This document shows positions 10,615 to 18,852 of a stretch of DNA of 64,000 bases, in pieces. Under the pieces are notes generated by a model that worked only from the letters and a program-made list of their open reading frames with translations, was not told where the DNA came from and searched no databases. The DNA comes from Prolixibacteraceae bacterium (lineage in GTDB: Bacteria; Bacteroidota; Bacteroidia; Bacteroidales; Prolixibacteraceae). Within the stretch, counting starts at the first letter, position 1. Each line of letters starts with the position of its first letter. Position numbers and translations under genes: made by a program. Location: contig CP081303.1 of NCBI GenBank assembly GCA_019720755.1, positions 1,302,001 through 1,366,000 of the forward strand, given 5' to 3'.

Positions 10615-11739
10615 ATGAATTCAGAACAGTATGCATATGAAATAAAGTCAAAGTTTGAGAAGATAAATCAAGAGGTGCAAAAACCAAATATATTACTAGT
10701 TGGCGGTACGGGAGTTGGAAAGAGTTCGTTAATAAACCTTGTGTTTGGAGAAGAACTCGTTAAGTCCGGAATAGGGGCTCCTATTACTCAAAAGATAGAA
10801 AGAATTTCCAATGATAAAGTAGATGTTAATATATTTGATTCTGCAGGTTATGAATTAGAGAATGAAGAGACCTTTTATAGGGAGACAATTGGGTACGTAG
10901 AGAAATGTAGCTCTCTTTCTTTCGAGAATCAAATACATCTAATTTGGCATTTGGTTGATGCTTCTTCAAATAGGGTGTTAGAATATGATCTTAAATTAAA
11001 TGAAAAGCTAAAGAAACTTTCTATCCCAAGTTGCACCATTTATACTAAATGTGACGGCATTGACGAGGCTTCTGTGGATGAAATGATAAAGGTGTTTAAT
11101 CCATCAGAGTCCTTCGAGAATTGTTTTACGACTTCAGAACCACCTTTTTTTATAACAACACAGAAGGATCTTGTTGTTGAGGAGTCAAATTTGGATTATA
11201 ATAAAGTGGTAAAATGGTCTATAGGTCAGTTGCCAGAAGTGTTGAAAGAGGGATTTATAAGAGCACAGAAGTCAGATTTGGAGAGTAAAAGAGTGTTGGC
11301 TAATACATTAATTTTGCGTTATAGTACAGGAGCAGCAGCTATTGGTGTTAGCCCTATACCTTTTTCGGATGCCCCACTTCTTTTAGGAGCACAAACAGCC
11401 ATGTTTACACATATTCTAAAAACATATGGGTTGAATAATCAAGAAGTTTTAACTCTTGTAAAAGGAGCATCTTCCTCTTTAATTATAAGTAATGTGGGTC
11501 GATCATTGGCAGGTAACATATTAAAACTAATTCCTGGTGTGGGTACTGTGGCTGGGGGTGTGATCAATGCAGGTGTAGCATCTGCGATTACTTACGCCAT
11601 AGGAAAGGCATTGTCAATGGTTTGTGAGGATATGTGCCTATGTGCATTAAAAGGAGATAAGTCGAAGTATGAAGATATTTTGAATAATTTTTCGGTCATT
11701 TTTTCAATAGCATTCAAGTCTGTATACAATAAAAAGTAA
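10615..11739 (+). CDS. Era/YfjP-like GTPase with C-terminal DUF697-type membrane domain
   Basis: A 374-residue TRAFAC-class GTPase. The G1/Walker A motif GGTGVGKSS lies at residues 30-38, G3 as DSAG at 75-78 and G4 as TKCD at 144-147. The C-terminal third (about 235-345) is rich in Gly/Ala and hydrophobic residues, with the pattern GVSPIPFSDAPLLLGAQ, which is typical of DUF697. That region is thought to insert in or bind membrane. Residues about 95-200 closely resemble the N-terminal G domain of the next gene (shared IHL/MVW, SIP..TI.TKCD, FTTS..PFF), so the two are paralogues. A hairpin and about 250 bases separate them. Such GTPases occur in accessory, often defence-related clusters; the actual function here is unknown. 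Confidence 0.8.
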   Translation: MNSEQYAYEIKSKFEKINQEVQKPNILLVGGTGVGKSSLINLVFGEELVKSGIGAPITQKIERISNDKVDVNIFDSAGYELENEETFYRETIGYVEKCSSLSFENQIHLIWHLVDASSNRVLEYDLKLNEKLKKLSIPSCTIYTKCDGIDEASVDEMIKVFNPSESFENCFTTSEPPFFITTQKDLVVEESNLDYNKVVKWSIGQLPEVLKEGFIRAQKSDLESKRVLANTLILRYSTGAAAIGVSPIPFSDAPLLLGAQTAMFTHILKTYGLNNQEVLTLVKGASSSLIISNVGRSLAGNILKLIPGVGTVAGGVINAGVASAITYAIGKALSMVCEDMCLCALKGDKSKYEDILNNFSVIFSIAFKSVYNKK

Positions 11740-11753
11740 AACATTCATTTAAA

Positions 11754-11794
11754 ATCGATACTCTTTAAGTATTATTATTCATGAGAGTATCGAT
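11754..11794 (+). terminator. Hairpin between the two GTPase genes
   Basis: An 11-bp perfect stem ATCGATACTCT (11754-11764) / AGAGTATCGAT (11784-11794) with a 19-base loop, followed only by a weak T-rich stretch. It may be a weak or partial terminator. The next gene starts about 195 bases later. Confidence 0.45.
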
Positions 11795-11988
11795 TACTCT
11801 TTATGTAAGAGCTTCTAAAAATAATATAAACTTAAGTTGTAGTCTTTATTTCTATCTAAGATATAGGAAATTATAGGGGGAATTTATCGATTGTGAGTTA
11901 TTCTATGAAATTCATGGAACCACTATAATAAGGCCTTACTTAGTGATAGATAACTTTTTTCAGTCTTTACACCAATAAATAGAAAAAA

Positions 11989-14208
11989 ATGTATAATTCA
12001 TCCATATATGAGGCCCAACAACACCTTATAAAAACAGTGGGAGTCAAACCTAATATTCTGATCTTTGGTGGCTCCGGTGTGGGAAAATCAACCCTTATTA
12101 AAAGAATTATAGGACAAAGTAAATGTGTCAAGGAGAGTTGTAAAATAAGTGTATGTACCATCGAAGTCGAGAAATGGAATGGTTATGGTGTTCAGTTTAT
12201 AGAATATCCTGGTTTTACACAAAAAGATTCTGAAGTGTCTATTATTCAGGTGTTCGATTATATATCACAGTGTAATCAGAAATCATATGAAAATCATATA
12301 CATATGGTTTGGTTTATTTTGGATTCTAGTACTGCTAGAGTTCTCTCTTTGGATAAACAGTTGTATGATCGATTTGAGAAGATTTCTATTCCCAATCATA
12401 CAATTTTTACAAAATGTGATCAGATTGATGAGGTCTCTATCACAAATATGTTAATGGAACTAGATTCAAATTGTGCATTCGAAACCTGTTTTACTAGCAG
12501 TGATTCTCCTTTTTTTACTACTAGCGATGGTACGATTACTGCGAAGAAATCATCTTTCGAAATATGTAATATTTTCAAAAATACGATGCTCACAATTCCT
12601 CTCTCTTTACATAAAATCTATAATTTGTATCAATCAAAAGAAACTTTTGAAGTTCATCTATTTATACAAAAAGAGGTCCAGTTGTTTGTTGAACAGATGG
12701 AAGAAAAGATAAGGAATACAAGCGATTCTTTTAGTAATTTATACTTTATCCCTCTAGGGGAAGTTGAGTCACAACAAAAAATTGAATATATCCAATTGAT
12801 AAAGTCATTTACTAACCATATTGTTTCTCTTTTACTTGATTTATATAAATTGAATGTGATACCGAATATAGAATCTTCCGTTAGGGGTATTCTAGATGCC
12901 TATATAGAAAGAGGAAATTTATTAGAAGAGTTGACATCTGGAATATGTAGGCTTCATGTTACATTAGATGCTCTTCTTGAATCCTTCTTTAATATTAGCA
13001 AAAACCACCGTTTGATAAATAAAAATGAGCTACAGTACTTATTAAACAATTTTGATAAAACTTTTGATGATATGGTAAAGAATAAATATAAGAAATATCT
13101 TAAAGGATCTATAAATATACTTATGGCAGGTAAGTCTGGCGTTGGTAAGAGTAGTCTTATTAATTATCTTAAAAAAGATGAAGTTGCCATGACAGGAAGT
13201 GGGTCCGCCCAAACGAAAAGAGGTGTTGAGAAGTATCATATTAATTACGATGGAGATGAATATTGCTTTCATGATACTTGGGGAATTGAGCCTGGGAATA
13301 ATAGTGTAAAATGGTTCGATGATTTTAGAAAACACTGCTCCTCTGAAACCCAGGGGAGAAACTATAAAACATGGATGCATGCAGTGATCTATTGTGTTAG
13401 TGGATCAGGAGGACGTATTGAAAAGGTTGAAATTGAAACTATCCAAAGAATTAAGCAGGAGTACTCGATGCAACCAATTGTTGTATTGACAAAAGCAGAT
13501 GCAGATAAAGATGGCAAATTGGCATCGTGGATTGCAAAAGAGACTGGTCTTCATGTGTTGTCGGTTTGTGCTGTTCAAAAGTCTATGGGATTAGGTAAGA
13601 GTAAACGAGTCATAGAACCATTTGGTGAAGAGGAGTTAATTGCTAGTATAAAAGAACAGTCGTTGTTGCTTTTTCATGATCGTGTAAAAAAAATTATTGA
13701 TGATGACTACAAGAATGCCTTGATAGGTATTGTCAATAACCTTCCTACATTGTATGAAAAAAAGATGAGAAAGTTCTCTTTAATGGGATATGTAAAGAAA
13801 GAAAATGCAGAGAATGTATCTAAAAGCATCGTAGACTATTTAGAAAATAAAGAAAAAGAGTTGGAAACAAAAGTAACCCAATGGGTTGAGGATATTAAAA
13901 TAAGCTACCCTTTTCTGTTAGGAGATCTTAAGGTGAAAAGCACAAGTAAAAATGGATTTAATGTAGGTCAGTCACGCTCTTTTATAAATGGTTCTGATCT
14001 ATTGGGTATCGGTATTTTAGAGGCTGTTACATTTTTTTTAGGGGCTGGTGGCCTATTTTTCTTGGGAAAGAAACTGTTCCCCGGAAATATCGATGTTGAT
14101 AAAAGTGTCAGTCAAATGCAACTTCGATGTGCAGAGCTCATCGAAGAGATTGAAAAATGTGACAGCTTATTGGAACTTAAAAATAGCTACGAAGTCACAA
14201 CGGTGTAA
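11989..14208 (+). CDS. Double-G-domain GTPase with C-terminal membrane segment
   Basis: A 739-residue protein with two separate P-loop GTPase domains. Domain 1 has G1 GGSGVGKS (27-34), a degenerate G3 (EYPG instead of DxxG) and G4 TKCD; it is a paralogue of the upstream GTPase. A helical linker follows (about 200-360). Domain 2 has G1 GKSGVGKS (381-388), G3 DTWG and G4 TKAD, and resembles dynamin/Era-like 50S-binding GTPases. Near residues 670-693 is a hydrophobic, Gly-rich membrane segment (LLGIGILEAVTFFLGAGG), followed by a short cytosolic tail. The degenerate G3 suggests domain 1 may bind but not efficiently hydrolyse GTP (inference). The arrangement recalls bacterial dynamin-like pairs that work as hetero-oligomers on membranes. 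No clear terminator follows before the IS66 element. Confidence 0.75.
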   Translation: MYNSSIYEAQQHLIKTVGVKPNILIFGGSGVGKSTLIKRIIGQSKCVKESCKISVCTIEVEKWNGYGVQFIEYPGFTQKDSEVSIIQVFDYISQCNQKSYENHIHMVWFILDSSTARVLSLDKQLYDRFEKISIPNHTIFTKCDQIDEVSITNMLMELDSNCAFETCFTSSDSPFFTTSDGTITAKKSSFEICNIFKNTMLTIPLSLHKIYNLYQSKETFEVHLFIQKEVQLFVEQMEEKIRNTSDSFSNLYFIPLGEVESQQKIEYIQLIKSFTNHIVSLLLDLYKLNVIPNIESSVRGILDAYIERGNLLEELTSGICRLHVTLDALLESFFNISKNHRLINKNELQYLLNNFDKTFDDMVKNKYKKYLKGSINILMAGKSGVGKSSLINYLKKDEVAMTGSGSAQTKRGVEKYHINYDGDEYCFHDTWGIEPGNNSVKWFDDFRKHCSSETQGRNYKTWMHAVIYCVSGSGGRIEKVEIETIQRIKQEYSMQPIVVLTKADADKDGKLASWIAKETGLHVLSVCAVQKSMGLGKSKRVIEPFGEEELIASIKEQSLLLFHDRVKKIIDDDYKNALIGIVNNLPTLYEKKMRKFSLMGYVKKENAENVSKSIVDYLENKEKELETKVTQWVEDIKISYPFLLGDLKVKSTSKNGFNVGQSRSFINGSDLLGIGILEAVTFFLGAGGLFFLGKKLFPGNIDVDKSVSQMQLRCAELIEEIEKCDSLLELKNSYEVTTV

Positions 14209-14296
14209 GGTTAAATCTTGCATTCAGGGATAAAACTAAGCTATAATTATAGAGATAATAATTGTGCATATAGAGTGCGTACTTGTTAATTATTTT

Positions 14297-15959
14297 GTAA
14301 CTACTCAGCTTCATTTATAGTTTAGCCTCCATTCGCTAAAGAATGGAGGTTCAGAAAATATATAATGTGTAAATTATTTTATTGCCAACTGACCTTAAGA
14401 TGGTTTTGAGATAACCAATGAGCAATCATTCTCACTACACTCTTTCCTTGTTTTTTAAGTGTATCAACAATAGAGCGTAACATGGCATACCTTTGGGCTC
14501 CTTCTTCTGTTCGATAATCTGCAGATACTTTTTGTTTTATTTTAATATTACGTATTGACCTTTCGGATGCATTGTTGTCAAAAGGAACTTCGTAATACTC
14601 TAAGAAAGTAAACACACTATCAATCCTTTTAATTAATCGACTCCGTAATGTCTTGATCTCATCTAGCTGATCGTCATACACGTCATTTTTCAACAGCAAT
14701 AAAAGCTGTTCTTTAAATATTGATTTGTCTTTTAAAGGATATTGGTTCTTGGCTGATTCTCTCTTTAATTTCATGGCTTTATAGAATATATTCAAAATAT
14801 CCTCTGCCCAACTGTTATTCGTTTGTTGTTTAATATAGATTAATTCTCGTTGTAAATGTGCTAAACATAGTTGATAATGTTTGGCTGGAGTTTTTAATTG
14901 CGAAGCATAACAGTCACTGACTAAGGTCGCATTAATAAATCCTTTTTTAAAATTTTCTACAACAACTTTATACCCTCTAGACTTATTGGCTGTAATGAAT
15001 GTTACCTCATGATTTTGCCATACCCACATCCATCCTTTGCCTCCATTGATCTTGCAACCTGTTTCGTCTGAGCCAACTACACTGGATTTGGATATCGATT
15101 CACGAAGTGATTCATATAAAGGAGTCATCACCTCTTGGGCTTTATTTAAAATATTAGTAATAGTCCCATCTCCAATTTTAAATGATGTTATCTCTTCCAC
15201 TAGTGAACCAATACGGTTTAAAGGGATATAATGTTCAACATACAAGCTTACAATTAGTGAACGTAAATGAGAACCGTATTGGACAGGTGCTTTTATATTC
15301 GAGGGCATAGAACCTTTGTGTAGTTGACCACAACTGCATCTATTTTCATAAAGACGATGCTCCGTGCAGATTTGTTCAAGAACAGGTGGTATGTCAAAAA
15401 CCTGACGTTTGCATAACAAGCTTGCGTCTTCTTGATTTAATGTATTACCACACTGACACGTCGATGGAGGATAATATGACTCTATGCTTGTTGGGAAATC
15501 ACTCTGTTGTAATGTCGATCCTTTATGTTTGGGTTGACCTCTGGGTTTCCTAGTGGATTTATTTCGAAGTGATTGATTTTTCTTTACTGTATGTAAATAT
15601 CTTGAAGGTGGAAAACTACTATTACTACTGTTTTTATGATTATGCGATAGTTTGTCTTCTAGATCCTTTACTTTTTCATGAAGCATAGTATTCTCTTGTG
15701 ACAAAGCTTGAACTCGTGACATCACTCTGTCTAGCTCTTTCAGTAATGTCTCAACCTGCTTCTTTAAAGCTTGATTCTCTCGTTCTAAACGATCTATTGT
15801 TCTCATGATTACAAAGATTCATTGATCTTGACAAATTAGAAAATAATATAACAGAAAGTAATCAACAATACGGCCTATTATTATTAACAATCATCACTAA
15901 AACAACGTGTTTGGAACTTTTGTGTGATTATTATACTCAAAAAGAACCTGAGTAGTTAC
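14297..15959 (-). mobile_element. IS66-family insertion sequence (single-gene, tnpC only), no target duplication
   Basis: The ends are inverted repeats GTAACTACTCAG (14297-14308) and CTGAGTAGTTAC (15948-15959). The left end also carries a hairpin CCTCCATTC/GAATGGAGG (14326-14349). Only a tnpC-type gene is present, with no tnpA or tnpB, as in the ISBst12-like subgroup. IS66 elements normally make an 8-bp duplication, but here the flanks differ (ATTATTTT against TCTGAATT). The present junctions therefore probably arose by a deletion or recombination after insertion. A truncated second copy sits at 58900-59207. Confidence 0.85.
14379..15806 (-). CDS. tnpC: IS66-family transposase TnpC
   Basis: A 475-residue transposase with the standard IS66 architecture. 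It has an N-terminal leucine-zipper coiled coil (about 1-55) and a linker with NSSNSSFPPS. A zinc-finger-like region with CxC and CxCG pairs follows (CQCG...CSCG). The DDE core includes VVGSDETGCKINGGKGWMWV (first Asp), VSDCYAS (second Asp) and the C-terminal VPFDNNASERSIRNIKIKQKVS block with the Glu. Length is close to the family norm (about 500) and no frame disruption is seen. The same C-terminal block is present almost unchanged in the fragment at 58.9 kb (Asp to Gly change in VSADYRTEEG). It lies antiparallel to the genes on both sides. Confidence 0.93.
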   Translation of the reverse strand: MRTIDRLERENQALKKQVETLLKELDRVMSRVQALSQENTMLHEKVKDLEDKLSHNHKNSSNSSFPPSRYLHTVKKNQSLRNKSTRKPRGQPKHKGSTLQQSDFPTSIESYYPPSTCQCGNTLNQEDASLLCKRQVFDIPPVLEQICTEHRLYENRCSCGQLHKGSMPSNIKAPVQYGSHLRSLIVSLYVEHYIPLNRIGSLVEEITSFKIGDGTITNILNKAQEVMTPLYESLRESISKSSVVGSDETGCKINGGKGWMWVWQNHEVTFITANKSRGYKVVVENFKKGFINATLVSDCYASQLKTPAKHYQLCLAHLQRELIYIKQQTNNSWAEDILNIFYKAMKLKRESAKNQYPLKDKSIFKEQLLLLLKNDVYDDQLDEIKTLRSRLIKRIDSVFTFLEYYEVPFDNNASERSIRNIKIKQKVSADYRTEEGAQRYAMLRSIVDTLKKQGKSVVRMIAHWLSQNHLKVSWQ

Positions 15960-16577
15960 TCTGAATTACGTCTTAAGGCTGAGCGTATTAGGGCATTGAA
16001 ACCAGAAGTGGTTCCTGAGCCAAAGCAAACTATTAGTGAGGAGGTGACTCCCAAGGTTATCTTGCCATCACCGAGTGGAGTAACCCCACCAATGCCGTTA
16101 GTTGGAGATTTAATTCAGACAGGAGGACGAGTTGGTGTTTTGTCAAAAGATATCTTAATTGACCTAGATATTGCAGGTGATAATATTAAACAGATTTTTG
16201 GAATTAGACATTATATTATAGATCATTGGCATTATATTCATGATCCTGAAGTAGATAAAGATACATGGAGGTCTGCGGATGTTACAATACAATTATGTCA
16301 TAAAGGAAAATTTCCAGGTGATTGTGATGATTTTGCTATTTTGATGGCTTCTTTAGCAAAACAAATAGGGCTTAATTCTAGAGTAGTTGGAGGTTATTCT
16401 CATGGTAGTGGGCATGCTTTTGCTGAGTTTCTTAGTCCTCGCAATTATAGCTTTAATTCATTGGTTTTGGATGAAGCTTATAGTGACTCAGAGGGGCTAT
16501 GGATAAGTTTGGATTGGTTTTCGGGAAAAGATCATAATGACTATAACAATAATAGAGATGTGATTCTAAAGGATTAG
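15924..16577 (+). CDS. Transglutaminase-like cysteine protein, 5' end replaced by IS66
   Basis: The frame has a transglutaminase/papain-like core: Cys134 in FPGDCDDFA, His164 in GSGHAFAEF and Asp197 in SLDW, a plausible Cys-His-Asp triad. The only available start is GTG at 15924, which lies inside the IS66 right end, so the first 12 codons are IS-derived. The recognisable gene sequence begins near SSYSELRLKAERIRALKPE. The native start, and possibly an upstream gene, were therefore lost at the IS junction. A Pro-rich stretch follows at residues 30-65. The stop is 9 bases before the MotB-like gene, so the two were one operon. Substrate and role are unknown; it may be a peptidase, amidase or cross-linking enzyme. 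Confidence 0.7.
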   Translation: MIIILKKNLSSYSELRLKAERIRALKPEVVPEPKQTISEEVTPKVILPSPSGVTPPMPLVGDLIQTGGRVGVLSKDILIDLDIAGDNIKQIFGIRHYIIDHWHYIHDPEVDKDTWRSADVTIQLCHKGKFPGDCDDFAILMASLAKQIGLNSRVVGGYSHGSGHAFAEFLSPRNYSFNSLVLDEAYSDSEGLWISLDWFSGKDHNDYNNNRDVILKD

Positions 16578-16586
16578 ATTTAGTGT

Positions 16587-17339
16587 ATGAATAAAAATAA
16601 AGATTATTTTTGGATTGGATATTCTGATCTAATGACGGCAATGTTTTTTCTTATGTTAATGTGTTTTGTGTTTGTTACAAAATATGATAAGGATAAGATC
16701 TCTACAATTAAAAAAGAAGTAACTGTTTTAAAAAAGGAAAAAGCAATAATTGAGAGTGTCCAAACTACAATTAAAAAAGAAGTAACTGTTTTAAAAAAGG
16801 AAAAAGCAATAATCGAGAGTGTCCAAAAAAATATAGAGAAGTTGAAGGATAAAAAAGATCTTTTTTTGTATGATTCTCGATTTAAGCGGTACACATTAAA
16901 GTTTGATGTGCAGTTCCGAACTGGCTGTTTTCGATTAGATGAACAAGATGTAATCTATTTTAATAAAATTAAACATAAGCTTGATGATGCAGCTCGTGAA
17001 TTAAAAGTTGTTATTGATAGATTAGATTATCTTAAACAACATGATGCTTCTTATAAAAATATTAGTTATTTAATTGTTGTAACAGGAAGTGCCTCACGTA
17101 TTGGTCGAGATGATGTTAATTATCTGTTGAGTTATCAAAGAGCTTATTATCTTTATAAATATTGGAAGAATGATTTGAAAATAGACTTTGACGCTCCTAA
17201 ATACCATAATCTTGTTGAATTTCAGATTGCTGGAAATGGAATTGGTGGTGTGGGAAGATTTCCGATCGAAAAGAAAGGGTTTTCGAGAAAGAATCAACGT
17301 TTTATTATTAATGTAATTCCTAAATTTGGAGAACTTTGA
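16587..17339 (+). CDS. MotB/ZorB-like stator protein with OmpA-like C-terminus
   Basis: A 250-residue protein. Residues 9-30 (WIGYSDLMTAMFFLMLMCFVFV) match the MotB-type single transmembrane helix with the signature Y-(A/S)-D-(F/L)-x-T-A-M. Asp14 is in the place of the proton-binding aspartate of MotB. A Lys/Glu-rich coiled coil (about 35-95) follows, then an OmpA-like domain (about 110-245) with VVTGSASRIG, LLSYQRAYYLY and NQRFIINVIPK, resembling the peptidoglycan-binding motifs of OmpA/MotB. In Zorya defence systems ZorB has this design and works with a MotA-like ZorA. No MotA/ZorA homologue is in the window; it may have been lost at the IS66 junction. The partner next door is the transglutaminase-like protein. 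Confidence 0.75.
   Translation: MNKNKDYFWIGYSDLMTAMFFLMLMCFVFVTKYDKDKISTIKKEVTVLKKEKAIIESVQTTIKKEVTVLKKEKAIIESVQKNIEKLKDKKDLFLYDSRFKRYTLKFDVQFRTGCFRLDEQDVIYFNKIKHKLDDAARELKVVIDRLDYLKQHDASYKNISYLIVVTGSASRIGRDDVNYLLSYQRAYYLYKYWKNDLKIDFDAPKYHNLVEFQIAGNGIGGVGRFPIEKKGFSRKNQRFIINVIPKFGEL
16704..16829 (+). repeat. Tandem duplication of a 63-bp coiled-coil unit
   Basis: Two nearly identical 63-bp copies (16704-16766 and 16767-16829) lie within the MotB-like gene. Each encodes 21 residues beginning TIKKEVTVLKKEKAIIESVQ, which is exactly three heptads. The duplication lengthens the periplasmic coiled coil without changing the heptad register. Confidence 0.9.
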
Positions 17340-17402
17340 TGTCGATTATCTAACGTGGATTGAGACAATAAATGTAACTATTATATCCAAATTTAACTTT
17401 TT

Positions 17403-17449
17403 ATAGACCTCGAAAAGGCTTGTAGTATGGAAGCTTTTTCGAGGTCTAT
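17403..17449. terminator. Strong hairpin downstream of the MotB-like gene
   Basis: A 19-bp stem with one mismatch (17403-17421 with 17431-17449) and a 9-base loop. On the + strand it is followed by TATTATTTTATT. It is placed to end the transglutaminase/MotB-like operon, 64 bases after the stop. It also marks the edge where recognisable IS30 sequence ends, so it might derive from an IS end. Confidence 0.6.
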
Positions 17450-17554
17450 TATTTTATTCTGTATCCATTTAAAGTTATCTTGAGTCAAGTTCTCAAAAGA
17501 GTTTTCTTTGGGGATATCCTGTCGAATTAAACCGTTAAGATTCTCATTAGTACC

Positions 17555-18852
17555 CAGGGAAATTGCATTTAAGTAATTAATAAATATTGTTATCTTTGCT
17601 ACATTAGTTATGGCATATTCTGCCTTTTACATTCTGTATTATTATTCAAGGGAGATGTCCCTTTCTAAAAAAACATGAGTGAAGCAATAGTAAATAATTA
17701 TGATAATAAGTTTGCTCTTTATTTCCTTCCATTAGAAGATCCTCGAAGAATACAAAAAGGCAATTTTATGTACCCACTTATAGAAGTTCTATTTCTTTCA
17801 TTGTCAGCTATATTAAGTGGTTTTAAAACCAATGAAGATATTGCACAATTTGGAGAGCTTAAAATCGATTGGCTCAGAAAATTTTATCCGTACGCATCAG
17901 GGATTCCATCACACGATACCATTGGTCGAGTATTTAGACATTTAGATTCTTCACTCTTTAACGAGTGTTTTATCAAGTGGTCTTCAAGCTTAACAAAGCT
18001 TACATCTAATCAAGTAATAGGTATTGATGGAAAGACCATTAAGGGATCTGCTAATGCAAAGAAGAATGCAATTCATGTTGTCTCTGCCTTTGCCTCAGAT
18101 AATGGTTTATGTTTAGGACAGGTTACCACCAATAAAAAGAGTAATGAAATAACAGCCATTCCAGAATTGTTAGATCTTATTACTATCAAAGGCATGGTTG
18201 TTACAACAGATGCAATGGGCTGTCAAACTGAAATTGCAAATAAAATACTAGAAAAAGAAGGTGACTATATTCTACAAGTAAAAGGCAATCAGAAGAAAAC
18301 TAAAGAGGAGCTTGATATTCAGTTTAATACAGATATTGTTTGTGATTCTAATATAACAGAAGACTTTGGTCATGGAAGAATTGAAACTCGTATTTGTGAT
18401 GTAATAAATGACTTTGAAGATGCTCCAGTGTTGACCAAATGGAGAGGTATCCATAGTTTAATTAGAATAACAACCCAGACATTAGAATCTTCAACAAATA
18501 AAGAACGAAGTGATGTGAGGTATTACATATCCTCTTTAGATACAACAGCTGAGAGGTTTAATAAACTTATACGTTCACATTGGGCAATCGAAAATAATCT
18601 TCATTGGACACTCGATGTAAGCTTCAATGAAGATAAACAGCAGCGAAAAAAAGATCATGCAGCTGAAAATATGAATATGCTTTGTAAAATGGCTCTTAAC
18701 ATCTTAAAGTTGGATACGGAGAACAAAAAAACATTGAAATGGAAGAAAAATAGAGCAATATATGTCGATGAATATAGAGAAAAGCTTATCGCTCGTTCAC
18801 AGACTTGTTAATTCTATCTAATATCCAACAAGTTATAAATGCAATTTCCCTG
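17555..18852 (+). mobile_element. ISAs1-family insertion sequence (second type), complete, 10-bp target duplication
   Basis: The inverted repeats are perfect over 17 bp: CAGGGAAATTGCATTTA at 17555-17571 and its complement at 18836-18852. CATTAGTACC is duplicated directly outside (17545-17554 and 18853-18862), which fits the family. The 1298-bp element carries one intact transposase gene and is nested inside an IS30 remnant. Confidence 0.95.
17675..18811 (+). CDS. ISAs1-family transposase (second type)
   Basis: A 378-residue ISAs1 DDE transposase of normal length. Landmarks are the N-terminal DPRRIQKGNFMYPL segment, VIGIDGKTIKGSANAKK (first Asp), VTTDAMGCQTEIA (second Asp), KGNQKK, and IRSHWAIENNLHWTLDVSFNEDKQQ (Glu). 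A TATCTTTG box at 17591-17598 fits the Bacteroidota -7 consensus TAnnTTTG and could drive it from within the IS; the matching -33 box is unclear. No frameshift is seen and both IS ends are intact, so this copy may be mobile. Confidence 0.95.
   Translation: MSEAIVNNYDNKFALYFLPLEDPRRIQKGNFMYPLIEVLFLSLSAILSGFKTNEDIAQFGELKIDWLRKFYPYASGIPSHDTIGRVFRHLDSSLFNECFIKWSSSLTKLTSNQVIGIDGKTIKGSANAKKNAIHVVSAFASDNGLCLGQVTTNKKSNEITAIPELLDLITIKGMVVTTDAMGCQTEIANKILEKEGDYILQVKGNQKKTKEELDIQFNTDIVCDSNITEDFGHGRIETRICDVINDFEDAPVLTKWRGIHSLIRITTQTLESSTNKERSDVRYYISSLDTTAERFNKLIRSHWAIENNLHWTLDVSFNEDKQQRKKDHAAENMNMLCKMALNILKLDTENKKTLKWKKNRAIYVDEYREKLIARSQTC

Noticed and set aside
14297-15959. An 8-bp target duplication for the IS66 element
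   Set aside because: The flanking octamers ATTATTTT and TCTGAATT do not match directly or with small shifts.
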